Shown piece by piece: positions 49,863-62,900 of a stretch of 64,000 bases of DNA (the stretch's first letter is position 1; each line of letters begins with the position of its first letter). This stretch comes from Diprion similis (lineage: Eukaryota > Arthropoda > Insecta > Hymenoptera > Diprionidae), in contig NC_060112.1 in NCBI RefSeq assembly GCF_021155765.1, positions 8,370,001 through 8,434,000 on the forward strand, read 5' to 3'. The notes under the pieces were generated by a model. That model had not been told where the DNA came from and made no database searches. It worked only from the letters and a program-made list of their open reading frames with translations. Both the position numbers and the translations under genes were made by a program.

Positions 49863-52800
49863 TATTTTGACGAATATTATTGTGATACTATTGTTCCACT
49901 ATTCTGCTAAATTTTTAGACTGAGTTCACACAAAGTGAGTAGAAGGACCACATTTACGTCAAAAGTTGTAAGCCACTAAACTTAAGCATCCTGAATAATA
50001 CCTTGTTAATAAAGGAATATATATACCAGGCTCAAGAAACATTACGTCGAAGCTAGCAAGCAGAGTTAGACGAACGAATTAGGTGAATGCACTACTGTCC
50101 ATCACAATACGGCAGTGAGGATGAGCAATGCCTAGGAAACATAATACAATCATAAAATGATAGGTGTTCTATCACACTCTATCACATTACCCTCTGTAAC
50201 AAAAGTTCAGCATGTTTGGCTGTTAACTTTGGCTGCTGGTTTCAGCTTTATCGAAGAAAACATGACAATTTTCTTAGATTGTAGATTGGCAGTATGTATA
50301 ATTTTTAATTGATTTGATTATACATTTCAATTTTTGACACAAATTGGCTAATGATGGTTTAGATTCGGACATTAGCTTTTCTATAGCAAACACCATGCTT
50401 TCATGTAATGAAACGTTTCATTGTTTTAAGTTTAAGATACCTGAGAAATGTTTACCTGAATACACATGCCTTCTGCACATCATCAAGAAAAAGCCATAAC
50501 TATTTTGATGCAGGCATACTTAATTGAAACATGAACCGGCTTTCTTGGCTGTAGCAGGTAACATTTCATCAGCGCAAATCATACATATACACAAGTAGGA
50601 AATACTTTTTACGATAAAAACTTTACAAAGAAAATGTCCAACTATCATCATTGGTGGTGGGGTTCTAGATATGAAAGTCAGAACTCAAGGGTAATATTAG
50701 AATAATATATAGAAACGAGCAATTGGTATACAGTTTTATTATTGATTTTTATATGCTACGACATTAATTATTGATAAATAACTCCCACCCTAGCCAAGAC
50801 CAAAGCTTAAAGAATAAGTGTACAGGTACAAGTACCAATAAAAGAAGGAAATAGTATTCAAAAGTTGTAACATACATTTTTCCACTTATTTCACGTTGAT
50901 AGTTTATTATCACATAACTTGTATATATTATATTTTTTACAACTGCAGCACATTGAAGTCCGGATATGGCATGCAATTATTATAGAAAGAATTGATGTAA
51001 GATGCTTAGTTGATATTATCTGTAACAAAGAAAGTCAAAACTTTTATGAAATGTTGTTTAACCATTTAAGTTTAAGTACTCATAGTAAATAAAGTTATAT
51101 TTTCAATTATTAACGTCTCTAAGCTGGTCCTGTACAACTTTAGATAATGAGATTATCTGTACTTATGGTGATCCTTGAACAAACTACCGGATCTTTTCCT
51201 TCCGTCTTATTCTTCCCGATAAGTATTAGAATATGTATCTCACAACTGTTCCAATTCATCAAGCTTGATCGAGAACGCAAGTTTTCATTAACCCTGAGTC
51301 CCGATGATAAATTTTTTAAACATGACCAAACCTAGTCATCTATTTAAGCGTACAAAATGATGAAATTATAGCTTAGTATTGCATTATTACATCTTTTTAT
51401 ATGCCTCACAACAGTTCCATGTGTTATTAGAAATCTTTTAGATCAAGCTTAATTTATGGAAAACTCAGGTACATATTGAAATATATGCTTGAATTGAATA
51501 TTTCTCGGTGAAATGAATTATCAGACGAGTAAGATTCTCACATCAATTTTTCTTAGTACGTGAAATCTTTAAAGAGTATTTTGAATTAGGTAAGAATGAA
51601 TACTGAAACAAAATTCAACACAAAATGTTGGTTTAATTTTTGAGTGTCATGATAGTTTGACCTGTTGCCCACTCTCTTCAATAATTATAGTCCTAGATTT
51701 AGACAGTGGTACTTCAAAATTTTTTTTATGAAAATGAAATTCATTTTCCATAAGTCTATGGATTATAAATCTTTTGTAAAAGCATCTTTTTTGCCATTAA
51801 TTTGGGTAAGTAAAATTCCAATGAAAAATGTATTAAACTTATCTACGTCAAGTCGGTATGAGTTTTTTTTTTTTTATCGAAAATTCATGAAACTCAGAAA
51901 TTGGGTGTAACAAAAATAAATGTAATGTAGTCACATAGATGGAATAGAAAACGAATCAAGGTTGTTCATAGCAATATAAAAAATCTGTACTAGACACAGT
52001 GTTTTGGCTATATTTATAACAATCAGAACTTATAATCCAGATATATGTAGATAACGAAGATGAATATAGAAAGACTGATCATTTTCTGCAAATTAGTAAG
52101 TAACTAAATTCAGTAAAAAGTTAGTGAAATGTGAGTTAATACGTAATTTCAATTTCTTAATAAAACGAAATGTGACAAATTGTAGAATGAATCGGCTTCG
52201 AATACATTGAGTGTCTTGATTAGCGTCAAACTCAAACTCATCAACAGTTTGCAGGAAATAAGCTGCATAATATTACTTGTACGAAAACTTCAAGCAAAAA
52301 GTAACTGCTAAGTATGCCAAAAAAAAAAAAAAATTCGAAGAATATAAAATTGTTAATCATTTATGGTGAATCTGACATCTTAATAAATCTGAGCTAATTG
52401 ATCGTGAAATTCATTTTATTTGTTTGCGATCTATTTTGGATTACAGATACTGTTTAACAATGCGCTGTTATATCTACAGTTACCGATGGCCACAATTAGA
52501 GTCCCAAATTTTCCATGGAAAATAAACACATTTTCTTTGCCATTGAATATTTGAAAACGCGATTGACCAATCACATGCACAAACGGCCGGCCGACACTCT
52601 GACAATGAGTTCTTAGGTATTTTCACGTAAATTTACCCATAAAACCGTTTCCTTAAACCCTCAGTACCTAAACAGCAAGTTATCAGAAATCAATTATAAT
52701 ATTCTTTGACACCATTAAATTACATTAAAAATTGTACGAAATGAATCTGAACTGGGATTACTTTAATTCTGAAATTTTCAGTATCTGCGCAAGAGATTCC

Positions 52801-53294
52801 GAAGTACATTGCCCTAAAATAAATATCACGGGTTGCCTGTACAAAGACGGCGACTATCTCCTTCTAATCTTCAATAAACGCAGCCTATCGAGACCTTATA
52901 ATTTTTCGCGAAAATGTACTAGTAGAAAAAGTGCTGAGTGAAATCTTTACGGCCAGTGGAATGTCTTGCGCATTCATCTGCAAATTAGGTCGGGAAATAA
53001 TTACCAAACCTCGATGAAACTATTCGGTAAATGGGCGTCGAGATTCCCACTTGCTGTGATTCCAATACAAGAAGATAATAGAATAACCTCGTGCAGTAAT
53101 CGCACGTGACTTAATTTCGACTACGTTGCCTATAGCTATCGGCCATTGTTACGATAAACGATTAGCAGGTCAGTTGCTGTCGCTGCCGCAAGCACAATAT
53201 CGACGCTACGCATGCGCTTCGCATAACATAGAACCGGTAGGGTTCAAAATCGAAAATACAATTCAGTATTAGTAAGCACTAAGTTGCGACTGCA
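49863..53294. other. Intergenic region downstream of CLCN7
   Basis: AT-rich DNA, 3.4 kb. AATAAA at 50008-50013 (146 bp past the stop) is the likely CLCN7 poly(A) signal. A possible chloride-channel exon relic lies at 51144-51335 (see findings). From about 52450 base composition is more mixed, ending in the leader of the first DOC-1 domain gene. No gene is supported. Confidence 0.55.
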
Positions 53295-53864
53295 ATGAAC
53301 AGATACCTGAGACGCACAAAAGTACTTAAGACGATGCCAAAGAAGAAAAACCAAAGTTCGAAAGCGAAAAGTGTTAGATCAACTATACAAAGTAACGGTA
53401 AACCAACACCTCGACCTTATGAAACCGAAGAAGAAGCAATAATTCGACGTTTTCACGATGCTCAGCGAATGGCAAGATTTCGAGCTAAACGAAAAAAGGC
53501 TCTGGAACAAAGCGAGACACTAGAATCATCAGAATTTACGAACACGACTGTTGTATCTGAGACAAAGAAGGGAAACGTAATATTACAACTAACTGAACCT
53601 TTTATCATGGTTTCTAATCCAAGAACAATTCAATCTATGTCTGCGCAAAGGTTTGAACAAAGACCGACAATACATATACCTTTAGTTCCTAACCAAAGCA
53701 AGTACTCCCAACTTCTAAGTGTTATTGAAGAACTTGGCAAAGACATTCGACTAACTTATGCTGGAAGCCGCACGTCGGTTGAACGACTCAAAGCGGGCAT
53801 CGTACGTGCCAAATTATTAGTTAGAGATTGCCTTTTAGAGACTGAAGTGAATTCTAAATTATAA
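53295..53864 (+). CDS. CDK2AP/DOC-1 domain protein, short paralogue (intronless)
   Basis: A single open frame of 189 aa. Residues 1-40 are basic and low-complexity. Residues 43-71 form a charged helical motif, [20 protein letters not shown] then RAKRKKALE. Residues 72-134 are a Ser/Thr-rich linker. Residues 136-189 are a CDK2AP (DOC-1) domain: [34 protein letters not shown] and [13 protein letters not shown]-1 family proteins bind CDK2 and are subunits of the NuRD chromatin-remodelling complex; that role is inferred here from the domain. Mammalian CDK2AP1 is shorter (about 115 aa), has several exons and lacks the basic motif. The second gene, 1.9 kb downstream on the same strand, has the same two-part plan. 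An in-frame ATG at codon 14 (MPKKKNQ) is an alternative start. AATAAA lies at 54183-54188. The DNA-binding look of the basic motif (faintly like insect STPR repeats) is only a suggestion. Confidence 0.88.
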   Translation: MNRYLRRTKVLKTMPKKKNQSSKAKSVRSTIQSNGKPTPRPYETEEEAIIRRFHDAQRMARFRAKRKKALEQSETLESSEFTNTTVVSETKKGNVILQLTEPFIMVSNPRTIQSMSAQRFEQRPTIHIPLVPNQSKYSQLLSVIEELGKDIRLTYAGSRTSVERLKAGIVRAKLLVRDCLLETEVNSKL

Positions 53865-54690
53865 TAGGTAAAGACTTTTAATTTAGAAAAGTATACATCA
53901 TAATCCCTGTTCCTCATTTTATATAAAACCTCCGAGCATGGATTGATGTTATAGTCATAATTGGTATACAAATAGTTTGAGCTATTGAGATATGCACACT
54001 TATAGAGTAATCAGATCTACCAAATTTTAAATGATTAGACAGCGTTCCGATGTAATGCAAATTTTCAATTATGTAATATTTGAAATGTATTGAAGTTTAA
54101 GTCTGTATTTTGTATACCCTAATTTTTAGAAATGAAAGTTGAAGAAGTAGTGGATATTCAATTAATTTCTTAGGTTGGAGTGAATAAAATCTTACAATTC
54201 ATGTATGTTTCTAGTGATATCACATTCCTTTTTGACACTTCGGAACAGTGACCAAAACGATGGAAGATTATTATTGCCCTTTTGGCCATTAGAGGGAGAC
54301 TCAACAAACCACCTGAATGTTGTTTCAGTGTGTCGTACTAAAAATCCACATACATAAAAAAAATCTTTTCTGTCTGACCGCGTCCGTCAAGACGTCCGAA
54401 CAAAATCGACTTCATAATAGTTCATAATGGGCAGATAGTTACGTCAACCAAAGTGTGTTGTCATTTAGATTGCTGCATGGATGCTTTTTCAAAGTTATTT
54501 CACTACAATCAACGTGAATCCAATTCCAATACATCACGCACTGCATGTGATTCCGTTAGATCCCAATTTCACAGGCTTATAGAGATAAACTACGTGGTCT
54601 AACGGGGCCGCTGGAGCCAAAACCACAGAGTTTACGAAGCATCTCGATGAGCGCTCGCAAGCGTAGCGGCCAATTTCTGGCGAACTGATG

Positions 54691-54840
54691 TTGTGGGAAG
54701 TTTTAAATACGTATAAGTAGGTAGAAACGTTGATGTTATATGATGAACATATAACAATATTGGCTTATAACATGTTTATTTATTAACATCAACGTTTCTA
54801 CCTTATACTTACACGCGTGTGTTTAATAAACTTCCCACAA
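54691..54840. repeat. 150-bp MITE-like hairpin element
   Basis: Ends are inverted copies: TTGTGGGAAGTTT at 54691 and its complement, ending CTTCCCACAA, at 54840. Inside, GTAGAAACGTTGATGTTA (54721-54738) is matched by TAACATCAACGTTTCTAC near 54784-54801. The arms cover most of the element around an AT-rich centre. No coding capacity; no clear target-site duplication. Confidence 0.85.
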
Positions 54841-55060
54841 TTTCGGTTCGTAAAAAAATGGGGGCCAAAGTGGAAGCAATTGACTGGACATCGAAGTCCG
54901 TTTTGTAGGGATTCCAGGTGCGCGTTCCGAAATTGGTTAGGAGCGCTAAAAACTCCCTATAACAGAGATACAGCTACTCACGAACCCGGGAGTACAGAAG
55001 AGATAAAAGATTGTTGACAGCACTGGGAGCTAATTTTGAAATGCACAGTACATTTACACA

Positions 55061-55150
55061 GCACCGTTATTCCGGTTTGACTATGGTCGACGTAGAATCG
55101 ATAAATCTGGTATTACTTCATCAGCCATATAGTAAACCGGAATAACAGCG
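55061..55150. repeat. 90-bp imperfect inverted repeat
   Basis: GTTATTCCGGTTT near 55066 and AAACCGGAATAAC near 55134 are perfect reverse complements within imperfect arms of about 26 bp (55061-55086 and 55125-55150) around a 38-bp loop. Confidence 0.75.
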
Positions 55151-55793
55151 TCTGTACTCATTGGTGGATTTCACATGTGGTCGGCGTTGAGGCTGGTAGC
55201 TAATTTCGGAACACACCCAAGGCCTCTGGTTAAATCGATGCGATATAAACTTGGCTGATAAACGCAGCCATTGATGTAGGAAGCCATTCATGCACGCAGC
55301 CTATCGGTGAACTTGGTTGGCCCCTCGAAGACTGAAGTGCAGAGTCTGTATTAAGATCTTACATGTTGTTCGAACTCGCGACTCAGCGTGTGTTATTCAG
55401 TGATCAGTTCATATTGCGAAGATATTTTACCGTACCTGAGATCCGATTCGGCTCACCGATAGTGCCTGACTTCGGGAAGGTATGCGATGTTGCGGTGAGG
55501 CTAAATTTTCAATGTTCAAGAAATCGGCCGAGTTTTGTCAGCCATTGTTGTGATTAAGGTGAAGACTTGATACACGAAAAGAAAGAGATCATACCAGTAC
55601 TAAATTGTGTTGAGTCCGTACGCATGCGCAGTTTACATTACGCAAAGAGATGTTGATGTTTGAACTGAAAAGATGAAACACTTTTCGGGGAATCGTTGCG
55701 GCATGATGCACCTTGTGTTTTGCTCACTGATAAGCAGAAGTTTTACCTCGCGGAGGTAAGAGGATATTGCGTGCTAATCCAAGAAAATAATTA

Positions 55794-56969
55794 ATGTCAG
55801 AAGCAATTGAGGAGCGGGCACTAAGGTTATACTCAACAGCTGATAGGATGAAGAATGCCAGAGCCAAAGAGACAGAAGAGCAAGCTGCTCTTAGAAGGAT
55901 GCAAGAAGCACAGAGAATGGCCAGGCACCGAGCTAAGAAGAAGAGATGTCTTGACGAAAACTTAGCCAGAGAAATATCGAAAATCGCAGAGCTTTCAAAA
56001 ATCCCGGACGCAGCGACCATTGCTCAGATGTCAGAAATGAATATGAATAAAATTTCGGCAGAGTTGAAGCAAATGATGGAAAGGGGTAAAGTGCCAGAGC
56101 ATATAGTTCAAATGGCTCAGCTTGCTGAATTTAGCAAAATGACAGAATTACATAAGATCTCAACGGACATGGGAAAGCGGTACGAGATGGAGAAGATGGC
56201 AGAGTATGCCAAGACGGCGGAATACATAAAAATGCAGGAAATAGCTAAAATGAGCGAAATGGTGAAGCTATCCGAGATGGCAAAGTACAATGATATATCG
56301 AAAATGAATGAGATAGCTAAGATGAATGAACTGATGAAAATGTCTCAGATGGCTAAAATCAATGAGGTTCAACGGATGAATGAGATAGCAAAGCTAAACG
56401 AAATGGTAAAGATGACTGAGATGGCGAAGTACAACAATGATATTGCCAAACTAACAGAAATAGCTCAGATCAATGAAGTTGCCAAGGAAATTGCCAAAAT
56501 GAATGAGAAGACAAAAATGAATGAGATGATGAAGTTAGCTAATGTTCAGAATGACGTTACGAAAATGCCCGAGTACTCAAAAATGGCAGAAATGGCCAAG
56601 CTCACGGAACTTGCCAAGCTTAACGAAATAACAATTACAAAGTTGAATGACCCTACTCCTCCTAAGATCCATGATATTCCTCGTATTCCGGAGCCTGTAA
56701 TTAATGTACCTAACCCACGTAACCTGCAGAGTGTTCAAACTGTTCAAACCGCTCAAGCCAGCCCGTCGAGCACGATAAACTTTCCGTCGGTGCCTGGGCA
56801 AGGAAAGTACGCCCAACTATTGGTGATAATAGAAGAACTTGGACGAGACATCCGCCTCTCATATGCTGGAAGCCGCAGTGCCGCAGAGCGGCTTAAAATG
56901 GGTATTCAACATGCCCGGATTCTTGTCCGAGAATGCCTCCTTGAAACTGAGCATAACGCTAGGCAATGA
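55794..56969 (+). CDS. CDK2AP/DOC-1 domain protein with long six-residue repeat (intronless)
   Basis: A single open frame of 391 aa starting [13 protein letters not shown], with an in-frame stop just upstream. Residues 26-54 are a basic helical motif, [20 protein letters not shown] then RAKKKRCLD, closely matching the upstream paralogue. Residues about 103-285 are Met/Lys/Glu/Ala-rich, and from about 133 follow a six-residue period ([24 protein letters not shown]). Residues 286-335 are a Pro-rich linker ([15 protein letters not shown]). Residues 338-391 are a CDK2AP/DOC-1 domain: [34 protein letters not shown] and [14 protein letters not shown]. By eye the domain is about two thirds identical to that of the upstream gene. 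DOC-1 proteins bind CDK2 and join the NuRD complex, so a nuclear, chromatin-linked role is inferred. The repeat has no counterpart I know in the family. AATAAA lies at 57643-57648. Confidence 0.9.
   Translation: MSEAIEERALRLYSTADRMKNARAKETEEQAALRRMQEAQRMARHRAKKKRCLDENLAREISKIAELSKIPDAATIAQMSEMNMNKISAELKQMMERGKVPEHIVQMAQLAEFSKMTELHKISTDMGKRYEMEKMAEYAKTAEYIKMQEIAKMSEMVKLSEMAKYNDISKMNEIAKMNELMKMSQMAKINEVQRMNEIAKLNEMVKMTEMAKYNNDIAKLTEIAQINEVAKEIAKMNEKTKMNEMMKLANVQNDVTKMPEYSKMAEMAKLTELAKLNEITITKLNDPTPPKIHDIPRIPEPVINVPNPRNLQSVQTVQTAQASPSSTINFPSVPGQGKYAQLLVIIEELGRDIRLSYAGSRSAAERLKMGIQHARILVRECLLETEHNARQ
56190..56642 (+). repeat. Coding 18-bp-period repeat (about 25 degenerate hexapeptides)
   Basis: This DNA encodes residues 133-283 of the long DOC-1 domain protein. 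The peptide follows K-[ML]-x-E-[IMLV]-[AV], with hydrophobic residues every third position and Lys and Glu at fixed places. Occasional insertions ([21 protein letters not shown]) break the register. Codons vary between units (AAA/AAG, GAA/GAG, ATA/ATC/ATG), so the repeat is not freshly copied. Confidence 0.85.
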
Positions 56970-59900
56970 TAAATCCACATTTGTGACCGATACCTGGTTC
57001 GTATTACCGTACGATAACCGTACCGTAATGCTTACAACAAATCAATTAAAATTCAGTTTTATATTCTTTGCTGTTTGGGTAAATATTACTTTTGTCAGGG
57101 CCACAAGGGCGTTCCTTCAGCCAGTTGAGGTGGCTCATCTAAATCTGATACACCTGGATATGGTTTTAATTCTGTGGGAACGTACCTTCATGTGAGCTAT
57201 GGAACCAATTGTATACAATTTCACATCTACAGTTAAAATTTTCATTTATTATTCAGGGTGCCTTAGAATTGCGTACTATGAAGTATCATTCTCGAGTCAA
57301 AAACTAGCGAAAGAGGTTCTTACAAACTTAATCTTCAATTGTTCCAGGGTACATTAAGTAGGTTTAATTGCCAAAAGCAAGAAATGATTGTATTCTGTGC
57401 ACTTGCGTAACTACTCACTACAATTTTATGTCGATAAAAAAATGTGTAGTAACAATCCCGAAAAGATGAGCATTTGTGATAAATCGTAATGTCTTTAATC
57501 TCCAAATTTTTACAGTTTCACTTGTAACATTCAGTGCTTGTCAATCTACAAAGATTTCCATTAATAGAGAGTCGGCAAAAAAATTGTGCACACACGTTGC
57601 AAACTTATAATATATATATTACCCTTGGTAATTTTTCCTGTAAATAAAAGGGGGTATTTAATTAGATCTGAGATGTCCAAAAGAAATATGCTGACCAATA
57701 CCCTTCCAATAATACAGTTTAGTGGTGTGTTGAGGTCATAATATTGAATCTTTCTGCCTAAGCTAGTAGCGAAACAGAATGATGGGCAAGCTGAGCCCTG
57801 TACAAGCGACCAAATTGGCTGCTAGCTTCAGTGATGCGTTGAGGCAGAATTGCGTCGAAGTAAAGACTTTTCAGCCACATTGATTCAATTAAGATAGGAA
57901 TATTTAGCGTGTATAATTGGATCAACTACAGTTTGAATTTGAATAATTTTCATCTTTGGTTGATCAGATGAAACGCCATTGCGAGTTGTACACAGATCCT
58001 TCTGACATGCCAAGTTTCACTTAGAAAAAACCACTAGATCAATGACTGAGTGATTTTTGGTGCATCAAAAGTTCTGTTCTCATCTGATCGAACAGTGTTT
58101 TGTAAGCAATATTAGAAATTAATTCTTACATGATTATAGTTTAAGGGACTAACAGATTATGATAATAAAACATTATTATTGCAAAATTGATTCAACGCAC
58201 CTTAATTCATTACAGATATATAACTTTTTCATAGGTAATGGATAATTTTTGTCAAAACTTGAAATAAAATATGGCTTAGTTGTTGCAAATATATTCCCCT
58301 TGAGTCCTTCATGTAGCTTGTAAAGCATATACCATTTTATTTCTCGATGAATTCTGTAGTCTGCTTGTGAATATCTTAGACATTGACTGAATAGTTGCAT
58401 TTACATGAAGAATGCAGTTTGTAACATTAATGTAACGTTGCAATTATAGGAAATCTGCTTATTGCCCAATTTTAGGATTGTGTAAAATTTGGTAAAGTAT
58501 AACGAAGAAAAATACATTCATGATTTGCTAACTCAACTCCATCAAATTAATTTAAGAGTTGAAAAATGCAAATTTTTGCTTTGATCTTTCGTTACATTAA
58601 CATTGCTAACTTCAACTTCGTGCATTTATACGGATTATCTCCAAATGAAACAGTCTGGTGACTATTCGAAACGAACATTTGATAAAGTGCTTGTAATTTT
58701 TTCTATAGCTTGTTCGAATAGGTGAAATTGAACACGCTTCATATTACCATTCGGTACTTTAACCACATAAAATTAAAAAGCATTTTAACGTTCTATTGTA
58801 TTTATTGATGGTATGGGATTAAGTTTGTTTCATATTATTACGTACGGTCGAGGAAATTAAGGTTCGCATTTATGTCTTATTCTTCATGACTCAAAAGTTT
58901 GTAGAAGATTCTGAGCAGAGAATAAACCTGCGATTTTCTGAGTTTGGTACGCACTGTGGTTCTCACGCGTTGAAGAGATTTCGGCTCGTAAGGTGATTGA
59001 ATTACGTCGAAATAGGTTTTTGAAAGGTCAGCTAACGATGAAGTTTCATGTTTCTCATTATTCTTATGAAAAGAACCTAAATTAGCTAACTAAATGGAAC
59101 CATTTCTTTTCTTCTTGAGAGTGAGCAGACGACGAAACTTGATATTTCTCGATACATAATCGAAATGAACTTGATTGGAAACAAAAATTCATTAAACAAT
59201 CGTCATCAGATACTTTACTGGAGAGCGCGAATCTTCTGCTGAAGCGTAATTTGACGTTAACTTTTTTTCTAAGGGTCACAAGTAAAGTAGCCGATGATGA
59301 ACTCGCTGTGCGCTCCAAACTAAAAAAATGCGGGCTTATTTTCTGTTGGGAATCTCCTGCTAACTTTTGATTCATTTATTCTTCACCACAATTGGACGTA
59401 ATTCCCTTCCGACAACTAAGCCATGTTAAATTGCGAGGTTTGCCATGCTCATTTTCTCTACCTTTAACATGGCATTAGAGCATAACAATATTCAATTACT
59501 ACGCCAGGAAAGTTTGTATCTGAAACGAAACATTTGGAAATATCTTGCCTTTTCTGAAATAGGAGGCGGGCGTACAAAGAATGTTTATCTAACAATAAGA
59601 TATTAAAATATACCGATTGCTACTTCAGTTGATAGTAAATTTAATTTTACAATGTTCCTCGTTCTTAAATGCAATAACAGATAGTATGCTACTGTTTGGT
59701 GTTTTTCAGACTACTGAAGTAATCCGTGACTTTTTAATTTTGTGAGCAATCGTTTGTTAATACGGTCTGCCTGATTTCAGGTGTTCGTATATTAATGTAA
59801 TTATTGAAAATGTTAATCCTCACTGTTATTATCTCACGTAAGTATAACACCAGAGAAGAGCAAGATAGCTTTATGGCACAAATACATGCAATTACAGGTA

Positions 59901-62900
59901 AATGAGCCCAACCATGAATCCTGCACTAGCTTTTTAAGGTAAAAACTTCGATTTAGCAGAAATTTGGTTATATTATACGTGGCCGAGGTTTGGAAAAACC
60001 GTGAAATGTCAGTGGAAAAAAAATGAGTCAGGGAATTTCCAACTTTGTCAGAGAAAAAGAGATTACTAAATATCTGACGAATGGCTGGAAAGGAAATTGA
60101 AAAAATCCCATATGGTTAAAAAAAAAAAAGAAATTGGGGCAACCAGACACGACAGAAGAGAATCTTTTCTCACGAATCTAACTACGAGATTTTACGCATT
60201 AGTGCTACTACTGAAAAAATCACATCATCATACCAGGTAGTCTAGGCAAGTAGTACACCCAGTAAGTGTTCTTATGTAATTTTTCGTAACATTGCTAAAT
60301 TTCATCATGAACTTACATTGAAATGAAACGAAGAATTGGAAGTATTTTAATTCGAGATTCGAAATATTAGTCAAGACAATAAGAACTTTGGTCAGGGAAA
60401 ATTGGACAACTAGTTAGGAAAAGTCAGAGCAAAGTCAGGAAATTTTTTTCCGAAAGAAGTGCCTACCATGTGTGTACACTGACAATGAGTTAATTTTATT
60501 GTTTTTTTTTTTTTTAATTAGACCTTTGTCTTCGAGTTTTTAGCCCTTCCTGTCGTCGGAAATAATATTTTCGTGCCATTGTGAAAAGTTCAAAGTAATG
60601 AAAGTTTTAAGATGTACTTAAAAATGTCTACTTTCTGAAACAAAAAATATGAAAATAATTTATTCTTCTGACCTTTGCATATATATGACACAACGTGTCA
60701 AAAAACGTGTTACTTGCCACTTCTTGAGATTTATCTATAAATGGATTTCAGATTTGTAAAGGCCTATACAATACATTACGTCATATCTTTTCTGATGGCA
60801 AGAAACTCGAAGACAAAACTCCAATTTCAAAAAACTGGTAAATTTGATCAACATGTTTTTCATAAGCCGTAGACAAGCAGACCAAAAAATTGCAGGATTT
60901 TCATATTTCATAGTATACTAGGACATATCCAAAATAACAGAAAAATCTAAATTTTGAGCCCAAAAAGCTAGCCGAAGGTTCATGGATCGGTCTAAATATA
61001 ATTACTCAAGACCCCGTCTCTCTATTCTAGGGTTAAAAATATATACTTACACAAGTATAAATGATTCAAAACAACTAAGAACATGTTCATGTAATATGCG
61101 AATGACCCTCACGTTAATCAAGTCCCTATAACAATAATTACTTTATTGATATGGAGTTGTAAGGGAGGTTTTAGAACTTGTCACACTCAATGTTCATTAA
61201 CACAATTGACTCCTGATAAATTACACTCGAATTTTACTCTCTCCACAATACCCACTGACGTTTGGACACCTGTAGAACTATGGCTATTCTCCTACTATTA
61301 CTTTCTGTGACACTTGAAACTATCGTAACTATTTTCCAATGCTCTTCTTCCACGAGTCTGGAGAATAGAAACTATAAGGAGTTTACTGTAACTATAACCC
61401 ATAGTAACCACACCTCAATTGAGCATATATACATACCAACCAGACTAGTGTTATTTGGGATTTGTCTGTCATTTTCAAAGTACTATAACTGGTACAAATA
61501 ATCCAAAAGTATTCAATAATCAATGTTTCTTGAAGTAAAAATTCACCCAAAATCCAATAGTATTGTTGTAATGAAGATGCGTCAAAATCAGAAGAACTAT
61601 ATTCAAAAATAGTTTTTTTACTTTTTTAAAATCACCATTGTTTCCGCTTTTTTTTTAAATTATTATTTTCATAATAAAGTTGAAATGTACTTTGAGGAAA
61701 ATAATATTTTATAAGTAATTTTTTTTTCATCACGAGTCGATTTTTCAAACGCTGCTACCATACTAATTTTAATTTGTGCGTTGTCGCACTTTGTACGCTA
61801 GTTTTAGAACGAATGACACCAGGACACTGCGCAGGGCGTAGTAGAAATTTTAGGTAATCGAAATTTGCACTGGTGTAGTCACTACGGCTAAAAACTTCTC
61901 CGTCAGTGCAACAAGTTAGTTTACGTAATGAAGTTAGCAAACTAGGTCGAAAACAATGTCAAAACCTTCAAAAAATCTCTATCAACTGATTACAGTAATG
62001 AAAAGTTAATACAAATAAAATTTTGTGATATTTAGGAAGTTGTTTTACAAGTCAGTACACTTTGAAACTAGTGTACCGCAATTGAAGAAAGACCTCTTAT
62101 ACACATAGAATACGTGGCGTATATTTAAAACTTCATCATTTCTAAACGAGCTTTCTGAATCCCTTGAAACGTTTGCAATAATTTCATCATGCTGATATTT
62201 AGTACACATTTTTTTTTTTTTTAACTTCTCACGAAATATTAAAACAATAACAGAAAATAGTTATTTATTTCATACCATTGAACTTTTGAGCTCAATTAAT
62301 AGAATTATACAGCCACATTTATTCCTAAAATGATCTGCAAGGAGTGAACTGTTGTAATATACGTTTTAATATACATATTTCATCATGTTGTATGATGCTA
62401 CATGATGAAATAATCATGCCTACAATCTCCACTATTCATATTTCGTATGTAAATTATAAGTTTTTTACTTACACGCAGTTCTGGAACACCCTATCTGGGC
62501 TGATCAATAAATAGACAGCGTCTTGTTGCAGTTATGTACGTAAAGCTCTGTCTGATTGACCGATATTATGTATCCGTATGAAATAGAAGGTTAAGCTATT
62601 CGTAAATAAACTTACCGATTTTCTATTTTCCTCTTATTATTTCACACCCGTCAACATGATTTTTATCAAAACTAAAAGTTGGCTTGTTTAATTTGTTTCA
62701 GAAGTTTTTTTTAATTTTTTTTTCACGTCCGATCGATACACTTACACGAAGATTATCAGACCTCTGGATCACAGATTCTGCGGAAACTTTTATGGAAGAT
62801 TCTTTGGCCCGAATTATAGAGTTGCTGATGTGTAGTTCCATCGGTTCGGCTTTCGTATCGATATACTATACATGAGATTGTTCACAATTTTATAGCGATG

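Larger units (their letters stand above)
53865..55793. other. Spacer between the two DOC-1 domain genes
   Basis: Carries the 3' UTR and poly(A) signal (54183-54188) of the first gene, two small hairpin-forming elements (54691-54840 and 55061-55150), and a GC-richer stretch up to the second gene. The second gene's ATG is preceded by an in-frame TAA, so its frame does not extend upstream without splicing. Nothing else is recognised. Confidence 0.55.

Noticed and set aside
56839-57195. 118-codon plus-strand ORF overlapping the end of the long DOC-1 domain gene
   Set aside because: It is out of frame with the conserved DOC-1 domain and continues into the 3' UTR with no recognisable motif.
61262-61501. 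Possible secreted or membrane peptide (MAILLLLLSVTLET)
   Set aside because: The frame opens with TTG, is short, isolated, and has no splice-linked continuation I could find.
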